From: Thamnocephalis sphaerospora
Lineage: Eukaryota; Zoopagomycota; Zoopagomycetes; Zoopagales; Sigmoideomycetaceae
Assembly (NCBI GenBank): GCA_003614735.1
Contig: KZ992548.1
Span: 1-32,410, forward strand
Direction of reading: 5' to 3'
DNA: 32,410 nucleotides
Shown here: positions 1 to 10,319 of the stretch, piece by piece
Position numbering within the stretch: position 1 is the stretch's first letter
How the letters are laid out: each line of letters begins with the position of its first letter
Position numbers and translations under genes: made by a program
Notes under the pieces: model-generated
Seen by the model: the letters and a program-made list of their open reading frames with translations, nothing else
What the model was told of the DNA's origin: nothing
The model's database searches: none

Positions 1-1480
1 GCTTGTGTGTCACGCATCATACTTGACCATGTCACCAGCTCCGTGTTCTCTATACTGCAACCTACACTGCTGATACGTGGTCTTTGAAAATGTTGACTGC
101 GTTGTCCAGGCGTCGCATATCAAACATGTAGCAGTTGTGATCTTCACTTGCCTATGCGCCAGGTCAGCACCAGCCACGGCAGACACGACTACATAGGTGA
201 CTTACAGCGACAAACGTGAACGCCTCCATAGGATTCCAGGCAATGGCGTTGACGCGAAGCTGTGCGTTTACCGCCAACGCCAGGTTAGTCGCCGGCACGC
301 TTACCTGCAGACCAAACACTTGTCTGACGACTCACCTGCATAATCTGCTTGGCCAGCGGCGTGCTGGAGCGCAGATCGTAGAGAATGACGGTTCGATCGG
401 AGCCACAACTGGCAAGTACATTCGTCTCTGTCTGGTTGAACTTGACCGTGTTTACCGTGTCTGCGCCCCACTCGAATGTAGTCACGGGTTCCGAACTAAG
501 CATCGGTAAGCGTATTATCAGCCGCTTGCTCTTCAGCATACGCCCAAGACAACAGGCATCTACCCACCGTTCTACATCCCACACATCCACCTGCGAGCCT
601 GAAGTGGCAAACACAGCATTCTGGCGATGGTGATCCACACCGCTAGTTGAGACAGGATTTTAGCGTAAATAAGCGGTGATGCTTATAGTTGCCAGCCTCG
701 CGTACACTTTCATACCTGAATGCATTTCTGCCGACATATGTGTTGACGGGCTAACAAATGCGCAATGCGTTAGCGGCCAAGTGCATGCTGGATCACCACG
801 CAATACTGAGCAGGCACGTTGCTGTCGCACCTAAATATGTCCAGACTCATCGGCGCTCGAGTGCGGCGACCAAATCTTCACCGTCTTGTCCATGCCCACC
901 GAGATGAAACGATCCAGTTGTGGAAAGGCACACACACCGTTGACGATACCACGATGGGCTGCCGTGCGCCACTCTGCTTTCCTAGATTATACAATGTTAT
1001 GCGTGTAAGCTGGTGCTCTGTACGCCACCCGCAAGAGACTTACTGCGCCGATAAGCTCCAAAGGCGGACCTCTGTCGGTCGCGCGTATGCACATAATATC
1101 CGTTAGATGCTATTGCCACCGCGGCCAAAAGATGTATGCTGCTACGCACCTCCGTCACCGCTGCCAGAAATCAGCGTATCCAGGCGTCCAGGGTGCTTTG
1201 CCATACAGTAGACGCCATCCGCGTGCCCACTCAGTGCCGTAACAAACGGCTTTGCAAACATGCGCTCCAGCTTGGCCGCGTTCAAAGCACGAGTATACTC
1301 GCGCGCCTGCTCAAACGGATTCACCGTAGGGTCAAGATTCCGCTGCATGCGATGCAGATCGGTGCGACGTGCGCGACGGTAGTCGTCGCTGCTGCGCGAG
1401 AGTGCCTTGACTTTCTGCAGCGGCGCCAGACAGTGGTCAGCAGCAGTGCGCCGCACACCCATCACAATCAGACGCACCAT
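1..1480 (-). CDS. DCAF13: SOF1/DCAF13, WD40 ribosome-biogenesis factor (C-terminus beyond left edge)
   Basis: Sof1/DCAF13 is a WD-repeat protein of the nucleolar small-subunit processome (U3 snoRNP, 18S rRNA maturation). Exons on the minus strand: 1478-1480, 1150-1414, 1044-1071, 846-981 (3' end uncertain), 716-750, 568-642, 336-495, 206-259, 66-151; the window ends inside the next intron. The spliced protein begins MKVKALSRSSDDY, then shows RALNAAKLERMFAKPF, LSGHADGVYCMAKHP, DGEVRLWSLSAQ, HRGIVNGVCAF, VGMDKTVKIW, GVDHHRQNAVFATSG, DVWDVERSEPVTTFEWG, LRVNAIAWNPMEAF and EDHNCYMFDMRRLDNAV, all at the family's usual places. The initiator ATG is an exon by itself: GTGCGT follows at once and a CTGCAG acceptor restores MKVK. 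The reading frame meets TAG at 831-833 just before a good donor; skipping it needs a noncanonical junction. Divergent to NOC2. Confidence 0.93.
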
Positions 1481-1744
1481 GATGAGCGGTTAATGTAGCG
1501 AGCTGCCGGGCGATGCGCGGTGCGTGACTCGGCAGAGAAGAGGCAAGGAGGGTGCTGTCTGCGAGAATGTGCAACCAGGCGGACAATAGCGGTCCGGTAG
1601 AGAATAACCAGAGAAAAAAAGAAAAAACACTGGCAAACGTTTGGTGTTGCGTCCATTCGACACTCTGCTCCTTCATCACCGCCGCTGTCCTTGCGCCGCA
1701 ACCACCTTCACGATCCACTGTTGCCGAACGCCTAAACATTCGCC
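1481..1744. promoter_or_regulatory. Divergent promoter between DCAF13 and NOC2
   Basis: Only 264 bp separate the two start codons, which point away from each other. Both products work in ribosome assembly (18S and 60S branches), so shared control is a reasonable inference. I see no clear TATA box; an A-rich tract lies near 1613-1627, as is common in nucleosome-poor fungal promoters. No specific factor site is claimed. Confidence 0.6.
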
Positions 1745-4700
1745 ATGGGAAAGGTGAAAAAGTCCGTAAAGAAGTTTGGCCAGACGCGGCTGAAGCAGAC
1801 GATCGAGAAGCGCCGTGCGGTGCAAAAGATCAAGAAGGAACGCAAGAAGCGTGAGCTGCGCAAGCTCGGTCGCGCTCAGCTGGACAAGGAAAACGAGGCG
1901 CGCGCCGAAGGCGGTGAGCATACAGCGACGACGGACAGCTTCCGGTAAAGGCGAGGCCGACTAACAGTGTGTCTAGAGAATCTTGATGAAGTTGGCGCAT
2001 TCCATACCTCAAAGGGCGGCGAGAATGACGACGGGCAAGTAGCAGCGGTGCTGCATGTGTGTGGTTTCGTTCACACCGGGCGCTAACATTGGTGCTGGTC
2101 TGTCACGCGTAGTTTTGCCATGATGAACATTGATGGCGCAGCCGGCGGTGAACTTGCTGAGGACAGCAGTGTGGATGGCTCTGGTGACGAGGCAAGTGAC
2201 AGCTGCCGCAAAGGCACACTCCATGCCATTCGCTACATACGACTAACGTCAGCGCTACTTTGTAGAACGACTCTGGAAGCGACCTGGGCTCCGATCTGGA
2301 AGCGGATGAGGACCTGCTGGAGGATGGCGATGCGGTGCAGGACACCAGCGACGAGGACAACTCGGATGCCGAGCCGAGCACAAAGGATCCTACCATGCGC
2401 AAGATGCTTGCAGAAAAGCACAAAAAGGATCTTGCCAAGCTGAAGGAGCAGGATCCCGAGTTTTTCCGCTATCTGGAGGATAATGACAAGCAGCTGCTCA
2501 AGTTTGACGTTTCTGAGAGCGAGGAGGAAGAGGAGGAGGACGATGAAGAAGATGAAGACGATGCTGAGGATGCTGCTGCCGGCAGTGACGATGAGCAAGA
2601 GGTGCGTGATGCTGACAGGATCGTCGTCTGGGACATCAAGTTTTAATACTGGCTGCCTGCTTCTTTGCGTATTCGGTAGATGGAAGAGGATGGTGGATAC
2701 GGACAGGAAGTTACAAAGGCCGTGCTTGCAAAGTGGGAGAATGCTATCATCAAGGTATTAGCAAGCAGGCGACATTGCACTAGCACTTTCTAGTATTCTG
2801 ACGCCAATGTGCATGCATCAGGAGCACTCTGTACGCGCTGGCAAGCAGCTGGCTATTGCGTTCCGCTCTGCCGTCCTTGCTGGACAGGAGGGTGCTGATG
2901 AGATGCCGTACACTGTAAACAGCGATGCTGGTAGGTGGTATAAAACTGCGACAGCGCAGATGGTTTTTAGCGAGCTAACTTGGCGACGACGCAGTCTTCA
3001 ACAAGGTCATCTTGCTTTCGCTGAAGCAGCTCCCTGGCCTCTTTGCGCACCACCTGCCCGTCAAACAGACAAAGAATCAGCGGTAATAATTGTTGGCTTG
3101 CTGTTCGCTTGACATTCTGCTTACATGCTTGCGTGCTGCAGGACGCAGCCGCTACCGAGTGGCTGCAAGAAATGGAAGGTTATGCGGCCGCTGGTCAAGG
3201 CCTTCCTAGCCAACCTGCTCGAGACGATCCGCCGCGTTTCGGAGCCGACCATTGTGCAGTATGTGCTGCAAGAGTCGGAGCGGATAATTACCTACTTTGC
3301 CTGCTTCCCGAAGCTTGCTGCTGCGTTCCTCAAGGTGGCGTGCGCGTGCGACTGCGGTGCGTTCGCTGGACTGTGCTCACCCTCCAGACACTACAGGAAC
3401 TTCTTAATGTCTGGGGTACCGGTCACGAGAGCACGCGTATGCTGGCGTTTGTTTGCATTCGCCGTATGGCTGCATTGCCTCAAAACAGCATGCTCGATGC
3501 GGCGCTGAAGGTAAGCGCTGCACCAAACACGCACCGTACGCGTGCGCTTACAAAGTCGACGCGCTGGTTGCAGGGCATGTACACCACCTTTGTCAAGGTG
3601 TGCCGCAACACCAACGCACACACACTGCCGGTCATCAACGTGCTCATCAGCTGTGCCGTGGATATGTTTGGCATTGATCTAAGCGCATCGTACCAGCATG
3701 CTTTCCTTTACATCCGTCAGCTGGCTATTCATCTGCGCGGTGCCATTGCGGCCAAGAGCAAGGAGGCCTATCGCTCGGTGTATAACTGGCAGTTCATTCA
3801 CTGCCTCCGTTTCTGGTCTGCTGTGCTTTCCACCTACTGCAGCGAGCGATTCCGCGCCGAGCGTGGCGAGTCTCCGCTGCAGCCGATGATTTACCCGTTT
3901 GTGCAGGTGGCGCTGGGTGCGAGCAGGTGAGAAGCGCGTCTTGTTGACCCGATGCTGACCTGTTAGCGGCTGCGTCAATGGCGTGCTAACGCACTGAGAT
4001 GTGTACAGGCTTATCCCGACGGCCCAGTACTTTCCACTGCGCTTCCACTGCATCGGGCTGCTTACGGATCTCGCGCGCAACACGGGTATCTTTATCCCGT
4101 TAGCACCAGTGATGTTTGAGGTGCGTTTTTGCTACATGCGTGGCCAGCACTGTGGAGGGCTAATGCACGATTATCTGTGATTCCGCAGGTGTTTGACTCG
4201 ACCGAGATGAAGCGCAAGCCAACGCCGTCCACGCTCAAGACGCTGGACTTTGACGTGATTATCAAGGCACCCAAAGAGTATTTACACACGCGTGTTTACC
4301 AGGTTGGTGGTGTTGCATCTGATTGCAACTATATTTCTACCGACTGGCAATGTGCTAATCTGCTGTCCGCGTTTTTAGGAAGGACTGACCGAGAATGTCT
4401 GCCAATGCATGTTCGAGTACTTTGAGAGCTATGCGCTTTCTATCGCCTTCCCCGAGCTGGCTATTCCAGCTATTGTCCAGGTATGCTTTGGCGATAGACG
4501 AGTTGCCTGATGGCCGACTAACCGTCTGCCTGTTGTACTGCACTGCGCATCAGCTCAAGCGCCACATCAAGCGTTCCAAGAACGCCAAAATTAGCAAGCA
4601 GCTGCAGAGCGTGGTGGAAAAGGTATGCGTTTAACGTGCGCACCGCACCCTGGCCGATCGATGCTAACACGGCTCCGACATTTGTACAGCTTGAACAGCA

Positions 4701-5029
4701 ATCGCGCTTCATCGAAAACAAGCGTGCCAGCACTGACTTTAGCCCGAGCGAATTGGCCAAGGCGGTAAGTGTTTATCAACTTGACTTGTATAATCTCTTT
4801 ATTTACACCGGGATGTAAACGTGCAGCACACATTCCTTGTTGGAACCAAGGTGGCATCGACTCCGCTTGGAGCACATCTAGTTTCGCTGCGCAAGATCAA
4901 GGAGCAGCGGCGACAGCTGTTGGAGGAGGTGAGTGTTTTAGCGGACGGCGATATGCTTGTTGAAATTATGGTTCTCATTTATCGCGCTGCTTTGTATAGA
5001 ATCAGTCCTCCGGAGGAAAGCGGCGCTAG
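1745..5029 (+). CDS. NOC2: Nucleolar complex protein 2 (NOC2), 17 exons
   Basis: NOC2 pairs with NOC1 and then NOC3 to move pre-60S particles from nucleolus to nucleoplasm. Exons: 1745-1913, 1977-2058, 2113-2191, 2266-2601, 2680-2754, 2822-2930, 2995-3082, 3142-3334, 3388-3510, 3574-3926, 4009-4120, 4189-4302, 4379-4480, 4554-4622, 4690-4764, 4827-4928, 5000-5029. They give 736 aa, close to the yeast protein. The N-terminus is the family's basic MGKVKKSVKKFGQTRLKQT; an acidic Asp/Glu/Ser stretch follows (about residues 105-210); the Noc2 core runs from VFNKVILLSLKQLPGLF through LLNVWGTGHESTRMLAFVC, AVDMFGIDLSASYQHAF, NWQFIHCLRFWSAVL and PTAQYFPLRFHCIGLL to FLVGTKVASTPLGAHL. Intron 3 (2192-2265) is GC-AG with a GCAAGT donor. 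The 63-nt intron 3511-3573 is in frame and stop-free. Exon 2 could begin at 1968 instead of 1977 (in-frame alternative acceptor). Confidence 0.96.
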
Positions 5030-5192
5030 ATAGATATGCAGGTCGACGTATGCACGTTGGCCGATGAGCCTGTGATGACAGTGTGAAGAGACATGGCGAT
5101 AAAACATGTTGTGCTCAAAAACCATGGTGTCTAGCAAAACTGGGTGGATAGACGGAGGGATGTGTAGGCGTGGATTGGTACGAGTAGGCAGT

Positions 5193-7102
5193 TTAGAAAA
5201 ATACGTCGTCAGAGTCGCTTTCTGTCCAGGCGTCGCCCGACATCTACGCGTGCAGACACGAGCGTAAGCACAATATCGGCCGACATACAAAGTGGCAACA
5301 AATACCTCGTCCTCTGTTCCACTCTGTGCCTCTGAGGCACCGTAGGCTCGCTTTGCCGCGTTGTGCCGGGTCGGAGTCCATGCAAACACCTCGCAGTCGT
5401 TGCCGCCAGAGTAAAGTTCCTGTTGCACGATGTAAGCGCAGCACGGTAATGTCATTATCATGCGTGCACTACCTCGTATGATGTGCGCCAAGCTACGCAG
5501 GTTACACGTCCGTATGCCGTGCGCCACTCGTTCATCAGCTCCCCGGTGAACAGGTCAAAGGCAAGGATTCGGCAGTTGTCGGAGGCATGGATAAGCGTTG
5601 GCCAGCGTCCAAAGCGGTCTAGTGCCAGCACGGGTGTCGCTCTAAAGTTGCGCTGATTTCGCAGTTTGTTGCCGTAGTTTACCTGGGCGGCGTGCGCGTC
5701 AGATCAGCAACGTAGCTGCGCTGTAGACACACACACGTAGACTGCACCATTAGATTGCGCCCCGTATCAGTCTGCCACAGCCGTATTCGTTCGTCATGGC
5801 CTGTGGAAACCAAATTCAAGCCGTCGCTTGTAAATACCAAGCCATTGACAATGTCATCATGGGCTTTTCCGGAGTCACCGCTAGATTTTCCACCTGTTAT
5901 CTGTAAGCAGCGATGTTCACTTTACGGATGCACATCGGACGGCTTACTGGTGTTGTGCTGGTCCAGCGTAAACATGCTGGACCTTGCTTTTCGCACATCC
6001 CAAAAACGTATGGTCTTGTCCGAACTGCACGCAGTACCATTAGCCACGGCAAACTACAGATGCTCGCGTTTGCAAAGACTTGCCCGCCTGACACCAGCAG
6101 ATGCTCATTACGCGGTGACCACTGGACGCACATGACCGAACCACGATGCCCTGAGTGGCAATGCGTTGGCGATGCAATCTGCGTGCGTAAAAAGCAGCCG
6201 ATACTCACCAGTAAGCGAATGGACGCAATCGCCCGTCTTTAAATCGCACAGACGGAGCTGCGGCCCACGGACTGCGGCTGTATCGCACTGGTTAGCCATG
6301 GCACTAGGCTTTGATCTGTTCAAACGTGCGTACACCTACCCGCAACCAGCGTATGGGACGCAATAGGCGACATGGCATGGGCAAACACGGACGCTTCCAA
6401 ATTGAATGTGGTGGCCGCCTGCAGCATCAATGTTAGTCATCGCACAACGCTGCTGCCCGGTCGCCTGCGCACCTGCATCGTGTTGGTGTCCCAGACCTTG
6501 ATCGTCTCGTCATAAGAGGAGGTGGTGAAGAGACCCGTATCGAACGGATACCAGCATATGTCGCTGGTGGCATTTTGGTGAGCATCCTTTCTATCAGCGC
6601 AATGGTGTCAGTGTGGCAGTGTCTGCTTGAATCGGGTAGCCGCACGCACCGCGCGGTCTTTGCAAGCGGCTCTATGCGCCGCACACGTGTCGTCTGCGCC
6701 AGATTCCAGTCAAGGTCATAGAGGCCAACGCCTCCTTCGGCGCCACCCGAAAGCAAACTGGAACATGTAGACGGTCGTCACCACTTTGTTGCGCGCCGAC
6801 AAAGAGCACCTGCAAGCCAGCACTTACTAGCGGCACCCGCTGCGCTCAATGTCCAGCGCATTCACGGCACCGCGGTGTATGCGTTTGAATTCCACGTCCA
6901 TGGACAGCGCAAGCGAGTCAACACGTCGGTAAAGGATGCGCGCCTGGATAGTGCGCGTCAACAGTGTTCCTATTTCGCATTGCACCAGCGAATGGCATAG
7001 CGAGCGTCTCACTGGCAGCTCGAGTGGACTACCGCTCTCGGGACTCTGTGCTTCCGCCGTTGTTGGCGTCTCTACCGTCCGCGCACGCTTGAATGGCCGC
7101 AT
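5193..7102 (-). CDS. ERCC8: Cockayne syndrome A-like WD40 protein (ERCC8/CSA, Rad28 family), 11 exons
   Basis: CSA is the WD40 substrate receptor of a DDB1-CUL4 ubiquitin ligase acting at stalled RNA polymerase II in transcription-coupled repair. Minus-strand exons: 6828-7102, 6650-6757, 6473-6590, 6340-6418, 6209-6277, 6084-6150, 5948-6024, 5748-5893, 5473-5682, 5306-5419, 5193-5243; 437 aa. Diagnostic order: IHRGAVNALDIE, YLLSGGAEGGVGLYDLD, WYPFDTGLFTTSSYDETIK, FAHAMSPIASHTLVA, VRGPQLRLCDLKTGDCV, GHRGSVMCVQWSPR, SDKTIRFWDVRKA, AHDDIVNGLVFTSDGLNLV, VNYGNK, ELYSGGNDCEVFAW, and a short acidic DAWTESDSDD tail, matching the ERCC8 layout end to end. The intron 6025-6083 is best read as GC-AG (GCAAGT), because only that junction keeps SGG|SDKTIRFWDV in frame. 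Stop codon is 163 bp from the convergent NOC2 stop. Confidence 0.95.
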
Positions 7103-7278
7103 TTCAAGTCAAAGTGGGTAAAGAGATAAGAGTGGTTATGCGTCACACTGCCAGCACCACCCTCAAATTAGCGGTAAGCGTTCATACAACATTTTGACAT
7201 CAATTGCCACGAGTGGCTCAGGAACCGCAGACGAGACTACATTCTCTTAAATACCACTGTATCGTGAAGCGTGCCCTG

Positions 7279-8976
7279 CTACAGCAGCTTGGCTGCCAGG
7301 CGAGCAAGCGTGTGACCAATCTTAAAGTGTGGTCGTTTGGGTGACGCCGGTGGTTCCTGTCCTAGACGGCGCGAACGGGTTAGAGGCAGTCGCGGATCCT
7401 GTCCTAATCTGCGTGAGCGCACAAGTGTCGGCCGTGCGCTCGATGCAGATCGAATAGGGAGGTCGGCAGTATAATCGATGATGGTGAATACATTGCTACT
7501 GTTACAGACTATCTTGCTGCTATTGCCGGCCAGCAGAGCCTCGTAGAGTTCGAGTGACGTGTCATCAGTAAAGAATAGGGCAGTCGGCGACGATGCCACT
7601 CTGATCATCCCGCGCAAGTTCAGCGCAGGATCCCACTGGGGGTCGTGCCATTTCGTGCGCGGCGTCATCTTTGCCCACTGGCTTCTTACCGGATACAGGC
7701 CGCTGGCAGACCAGCAATTGAGAATCCTGGAGGGTATATCGCGTACCACAGAGCCGTCGTGCAGACTCAAAAAGACTATTGCCTTCTCCTGCATGACGCA
7801 AAGCAGGTTGTGCGCCACAATAGACCATGGCTCCCAGATCTCTAATCTGGCCGACCATTTTTCCTTCAGCAAGGTGCCTGTGGGCCTATCGCATATCTCC
7901 AGCAGCACTAGATTATGCACCTTTGCACCGCCGCTGTTTGTCCACAGAAAGAACCGGTTGTTGTCCACGCGTCGCGGCCCAGTAACGCCTCTGTACATCT
8001 TTGTCTTCCCTGTTGCTTGGCACTGAAACGGCGCGGCGCGATCGGGCACAATCTGCCAAAGCTTGTAGGTGATTGTGACAAGATCGCCGTCTAATGCGTA
8101 GTCTGTACAGACGATGCGCACGCCATCTGCCGTAGTGCTCTGGACGCAGTAGTCCGACTTTTCCCCCAGTATGTCGGCGCATCGTGTGTTTCTGGCGAGA
8201 TCATACACCACCGTAGCGGTTTGCTTGGCCTCAGCACTCAGGCTATACTGTCCAATGAGCCAGTGGTTGTACACTTCCACGGCACGCAGATTTCTACCGT
8301 CGGTGGCGATGATGCGTGGTGATCTATGAAGCGCACTAAAGTGCCAGACATACAGGGAGCTTGAGTTGGCCACTGCACTCTCCTTCTTGAGATGTCTGAT
8401 TACAATAGCCAGGTAATGGTCCGAATGTAGGTAATGCTCTATTACAGCGTGTCTGGTGCTAATGCCACGCCAGCGCAGCCGTTCCAGTGCCCATGTCGGC
8501 CGTTCTTGCGATGGCTGCAGTCGCTGCGAGGCAACGGTGGCGTTCTCAGGCGGGTCTCCGCTAAAGGCGAACGGAATGCTCTGCAGACGTGCGCCGCGTG
8601 GTCGAGCTTCCGACACGCTACTCGAGCGGAGCATCACATATTTTCCATTGCGCCAGCGATACTCGATAGCGCGGCGCTGGCAGTAGATATTAAACCAGTC
8701 GAGCTGCACCTTTTGACACGGGCCCGCCAGTCCACCGGCACCATGGCCAGCGCGCAGCTCGATGGCCCGCTGCGTTCGTATGTGCAGGCTCAACCAGCAC
8801 ATCTCGCTTTTGTCATTGTGGGGAAAATGGCGCGCATAGCGGCGGCGCCATAGCTCTTGCTGAAATGCCACGCGGCTGCGCAACCACCGAGAGGTGCAAG
8901 AGAGCACCACCAGCGCGGCATCGTCGTCTTCGAGCGTAATGATGAGGTCGAGCACCTCGTTTGGAATACGATTCAT
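7279..8976 (-). CDS. F-box protein, intronless (paralogue of 27200-28711)
   Basis: Probable substrate receptor of an SCF ubiquitin ligase. The first ATG (8974-8976) begins MNRIPNEVLDLI, a typical F-box opening, with conserved SCTSRWLRSRV and QELWRRRYARHF downstream (residues about 1-50). The rest of the 565 aa has no repeat I can name, but aligns along its length with the protein at 27200-28711: RPRGARLQSIPF/RPTGTRIQSIPY, YLAI, SLYVWHFSALHRSP/SLYVWDLDALHKPP, DNRFFLW/DNRFILW, FTIIDYT/FTVVDYT. A beta-propeller-like substrate-binding region is inferred only. The C-terminal tail (from about residue 520) is specific to this copy and carries RSRRLGQ twice, 14 residues apart, in a basic, Pro-rich context. 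The open frame extends upstream of 8976 but has no earlier ATG. It has no introns, unlike its neighbours. Confidence 0.85.
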   Translation of the reverse strand: MNRIPNEVLDLIITLEDDDAALVVLSCTSRWLRSRVAFQQELWRRRYARHFPHNDKSEMCWLSLHIRTQRAIELRAGHGAGGLAGPCQKVQLDWFNIYCQRRAIEYRWRNGKYVMLRSSSVSEARPRGARLQSIPFAFSGDPPENATVASQRLQPSQERPTWALERLRWRGISTRHAVIEHYLHSDHYLAIVIRHLKKESAVANSSSLYVWHFSALHRSPRIIATDGRNLRAVEVYNHWLIGQYSLSAEAKQTATVVYDLARNTRCADILGEKSDYCVQSTTADGVRIVCTDYALDGDLVTITYKLWQIVPDRAAPFQCQATGKTKMYRGVTGPRRVDNNRFFLWTNSGGAKVHNLVLLEICDRPTGTLLKEKWSARLEIWEPWSIVAHNLLCVMQEKAIVFLSLHDGSVVRDIPSRILNCWSASGLYPVRSQWAKMTPRTKWHDPQWDPALNLRGMIRVASSPTALFFTDDTSLELYEALLAGNSSKIVCNSSNVFTIIDYTADLPIRSASSARPTLVRSRRLGQDPRLPLTRSRRLGQEPPASPKRPHFKIGHTLARLAAKLL

Positions 8977-10072
8977 AGCTGCATGGATAGGAGAAGCAAA
9001 ACAAAGGACCTTCTCATTGTGGATGCGTCCGTGTAACTCTGCGCGCCGCACGGTGCCTTATCTCCATGACAAAGAAATATGCGTGGCTGCGCTGCAGAGG
9101 AAACAGCGCAGCGGGATTGGTTACTCCTCTCAATGGTGTCATCGTGCGCCTGTACTAGTGCCGTGGTGATTGTATCGTGCCAGCTATTGCAGGTAGCGCC
9201 GGCTGGCATGCAGCACGCTTGGATAAATGTCTGGAACAAAGTTGCGCTTTAAGCACGATGGCAAAGAATATCAACGCACTGGGACGTACATGGTGGCAAG
9301 CTCATGCTTTGAAATCCAGCAAACGCCTTGCACCATCGCGTGATGCTATTTGGTCGTGCACTTGCTAAATGCCATTCAGTCAGGAAAGGGAATGTTAACG
9401 ACACAGCGGCATGTCTGCCTTCAGTGCGGAATAGCACTGTGGCCGTGCTGTAAGCTCATGCCTGCGTGTCATCTAAGCTCGCACTGTGACATTCACTGCG
9501 GTTGCACCGCTTATTGCCAAATGGCGCTTTCAGCAGCCCTTACACCGGCATAAGCAACCTCTGGCGACAGCCCTATTTCTTCCCCACTTGTGTGGAGCAG
9601 TCTACCCAAACTGAGGTGCCGACTGCTCCGATTCCAGTAATCATGCAACGCGTTGCCTGTCTTTACATAGTGCATTGATGACAGTGTTGTACGGTGTTTA
9701 GGGTTCTATGCGGGCAAACCACACGCATAACCAGTGCCGTGGCGCTCGGATGCAAGCACATCGGGACCGACCGCGCCATGAATGTGACGTTGCACTCCTG
9801 CACAAAAACATACCTGCATCTACCTGCCGCATTTGCAGCGCGCACGGAGCAGCAGCACGCTCAACCTTTACGCAAGGTTACAATGCGGTTAAATGCAGCA
9901 CCGCTGTTTTAGCCATGCATCCATAATCGCGGATAGCCGCATTAGCGCCGGAAGATGGTACGCCAAGTAATGCACACTCAAACAGCGTCGCAACGCAAGG
10001 GCAATCGATACACTTGTTGTTGGCGCCTGCTATTACGGATCCAAGCGTGTATAGACGTAGCATGGATGGCCT
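8977..10072. other. Intergenic, no supported gene
   Basis: About 1.1 kb between the start of the minus-strand F-box gene and the TATA box of the secreted-protein gene. Short open frames exist on both strands, but none shows a recognisable protein, a good start or phase-consistent splice sites. It presumably holds the upstream regions of both flanking genes. Confidence 0.5.
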
Positions 10073-10082
10073 ACATATAAAA
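10073..10082 (+). promoter_or_regulatory. TATA box of the secreted repeat-protein gene
   Basis: The sequence acatataaaa lies about 240 bp before the ATG at 10320, in AT-poor surroundings. Transcription would be expected to start around 10100-10115, leaving a 5' leader of roughly 200 nt. No in-frame stop lies between it and the ATG, so the signal-peptide ATG rather than frame length decides the start. Confidence 0.5.
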
Positions 10083-10319
10083 CGGCGTCGGCAAGACGAT
10101 CGCTTTGCATTCACTCATCACACCTGCTTCTGCAACCACCGATCTAGCTGGTCCAGATCTCTATTACTGCACACGCTTTGTCTCTCTACACAGGGCATCC
10201 CTTCCTTACTTGCATGTGAGCTGTTACATTGCAGTCTACGCAACAAATCCACGCATCCGTGTTTTCGCCTACCGCTCAACCGCCCGCCATCAGCATTCAC
10301 TCATATACGCCACTACACC

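Noticed and set aside
285-638. Long minus-strand open frame spanning two DCAF13 exons
   Set aside because: It reads through the intron at 496-567; the GTGGGT donor and GCTTAG acceptor restore VERSEPVTTF, as in the family, so the continuous frame is an artefact.
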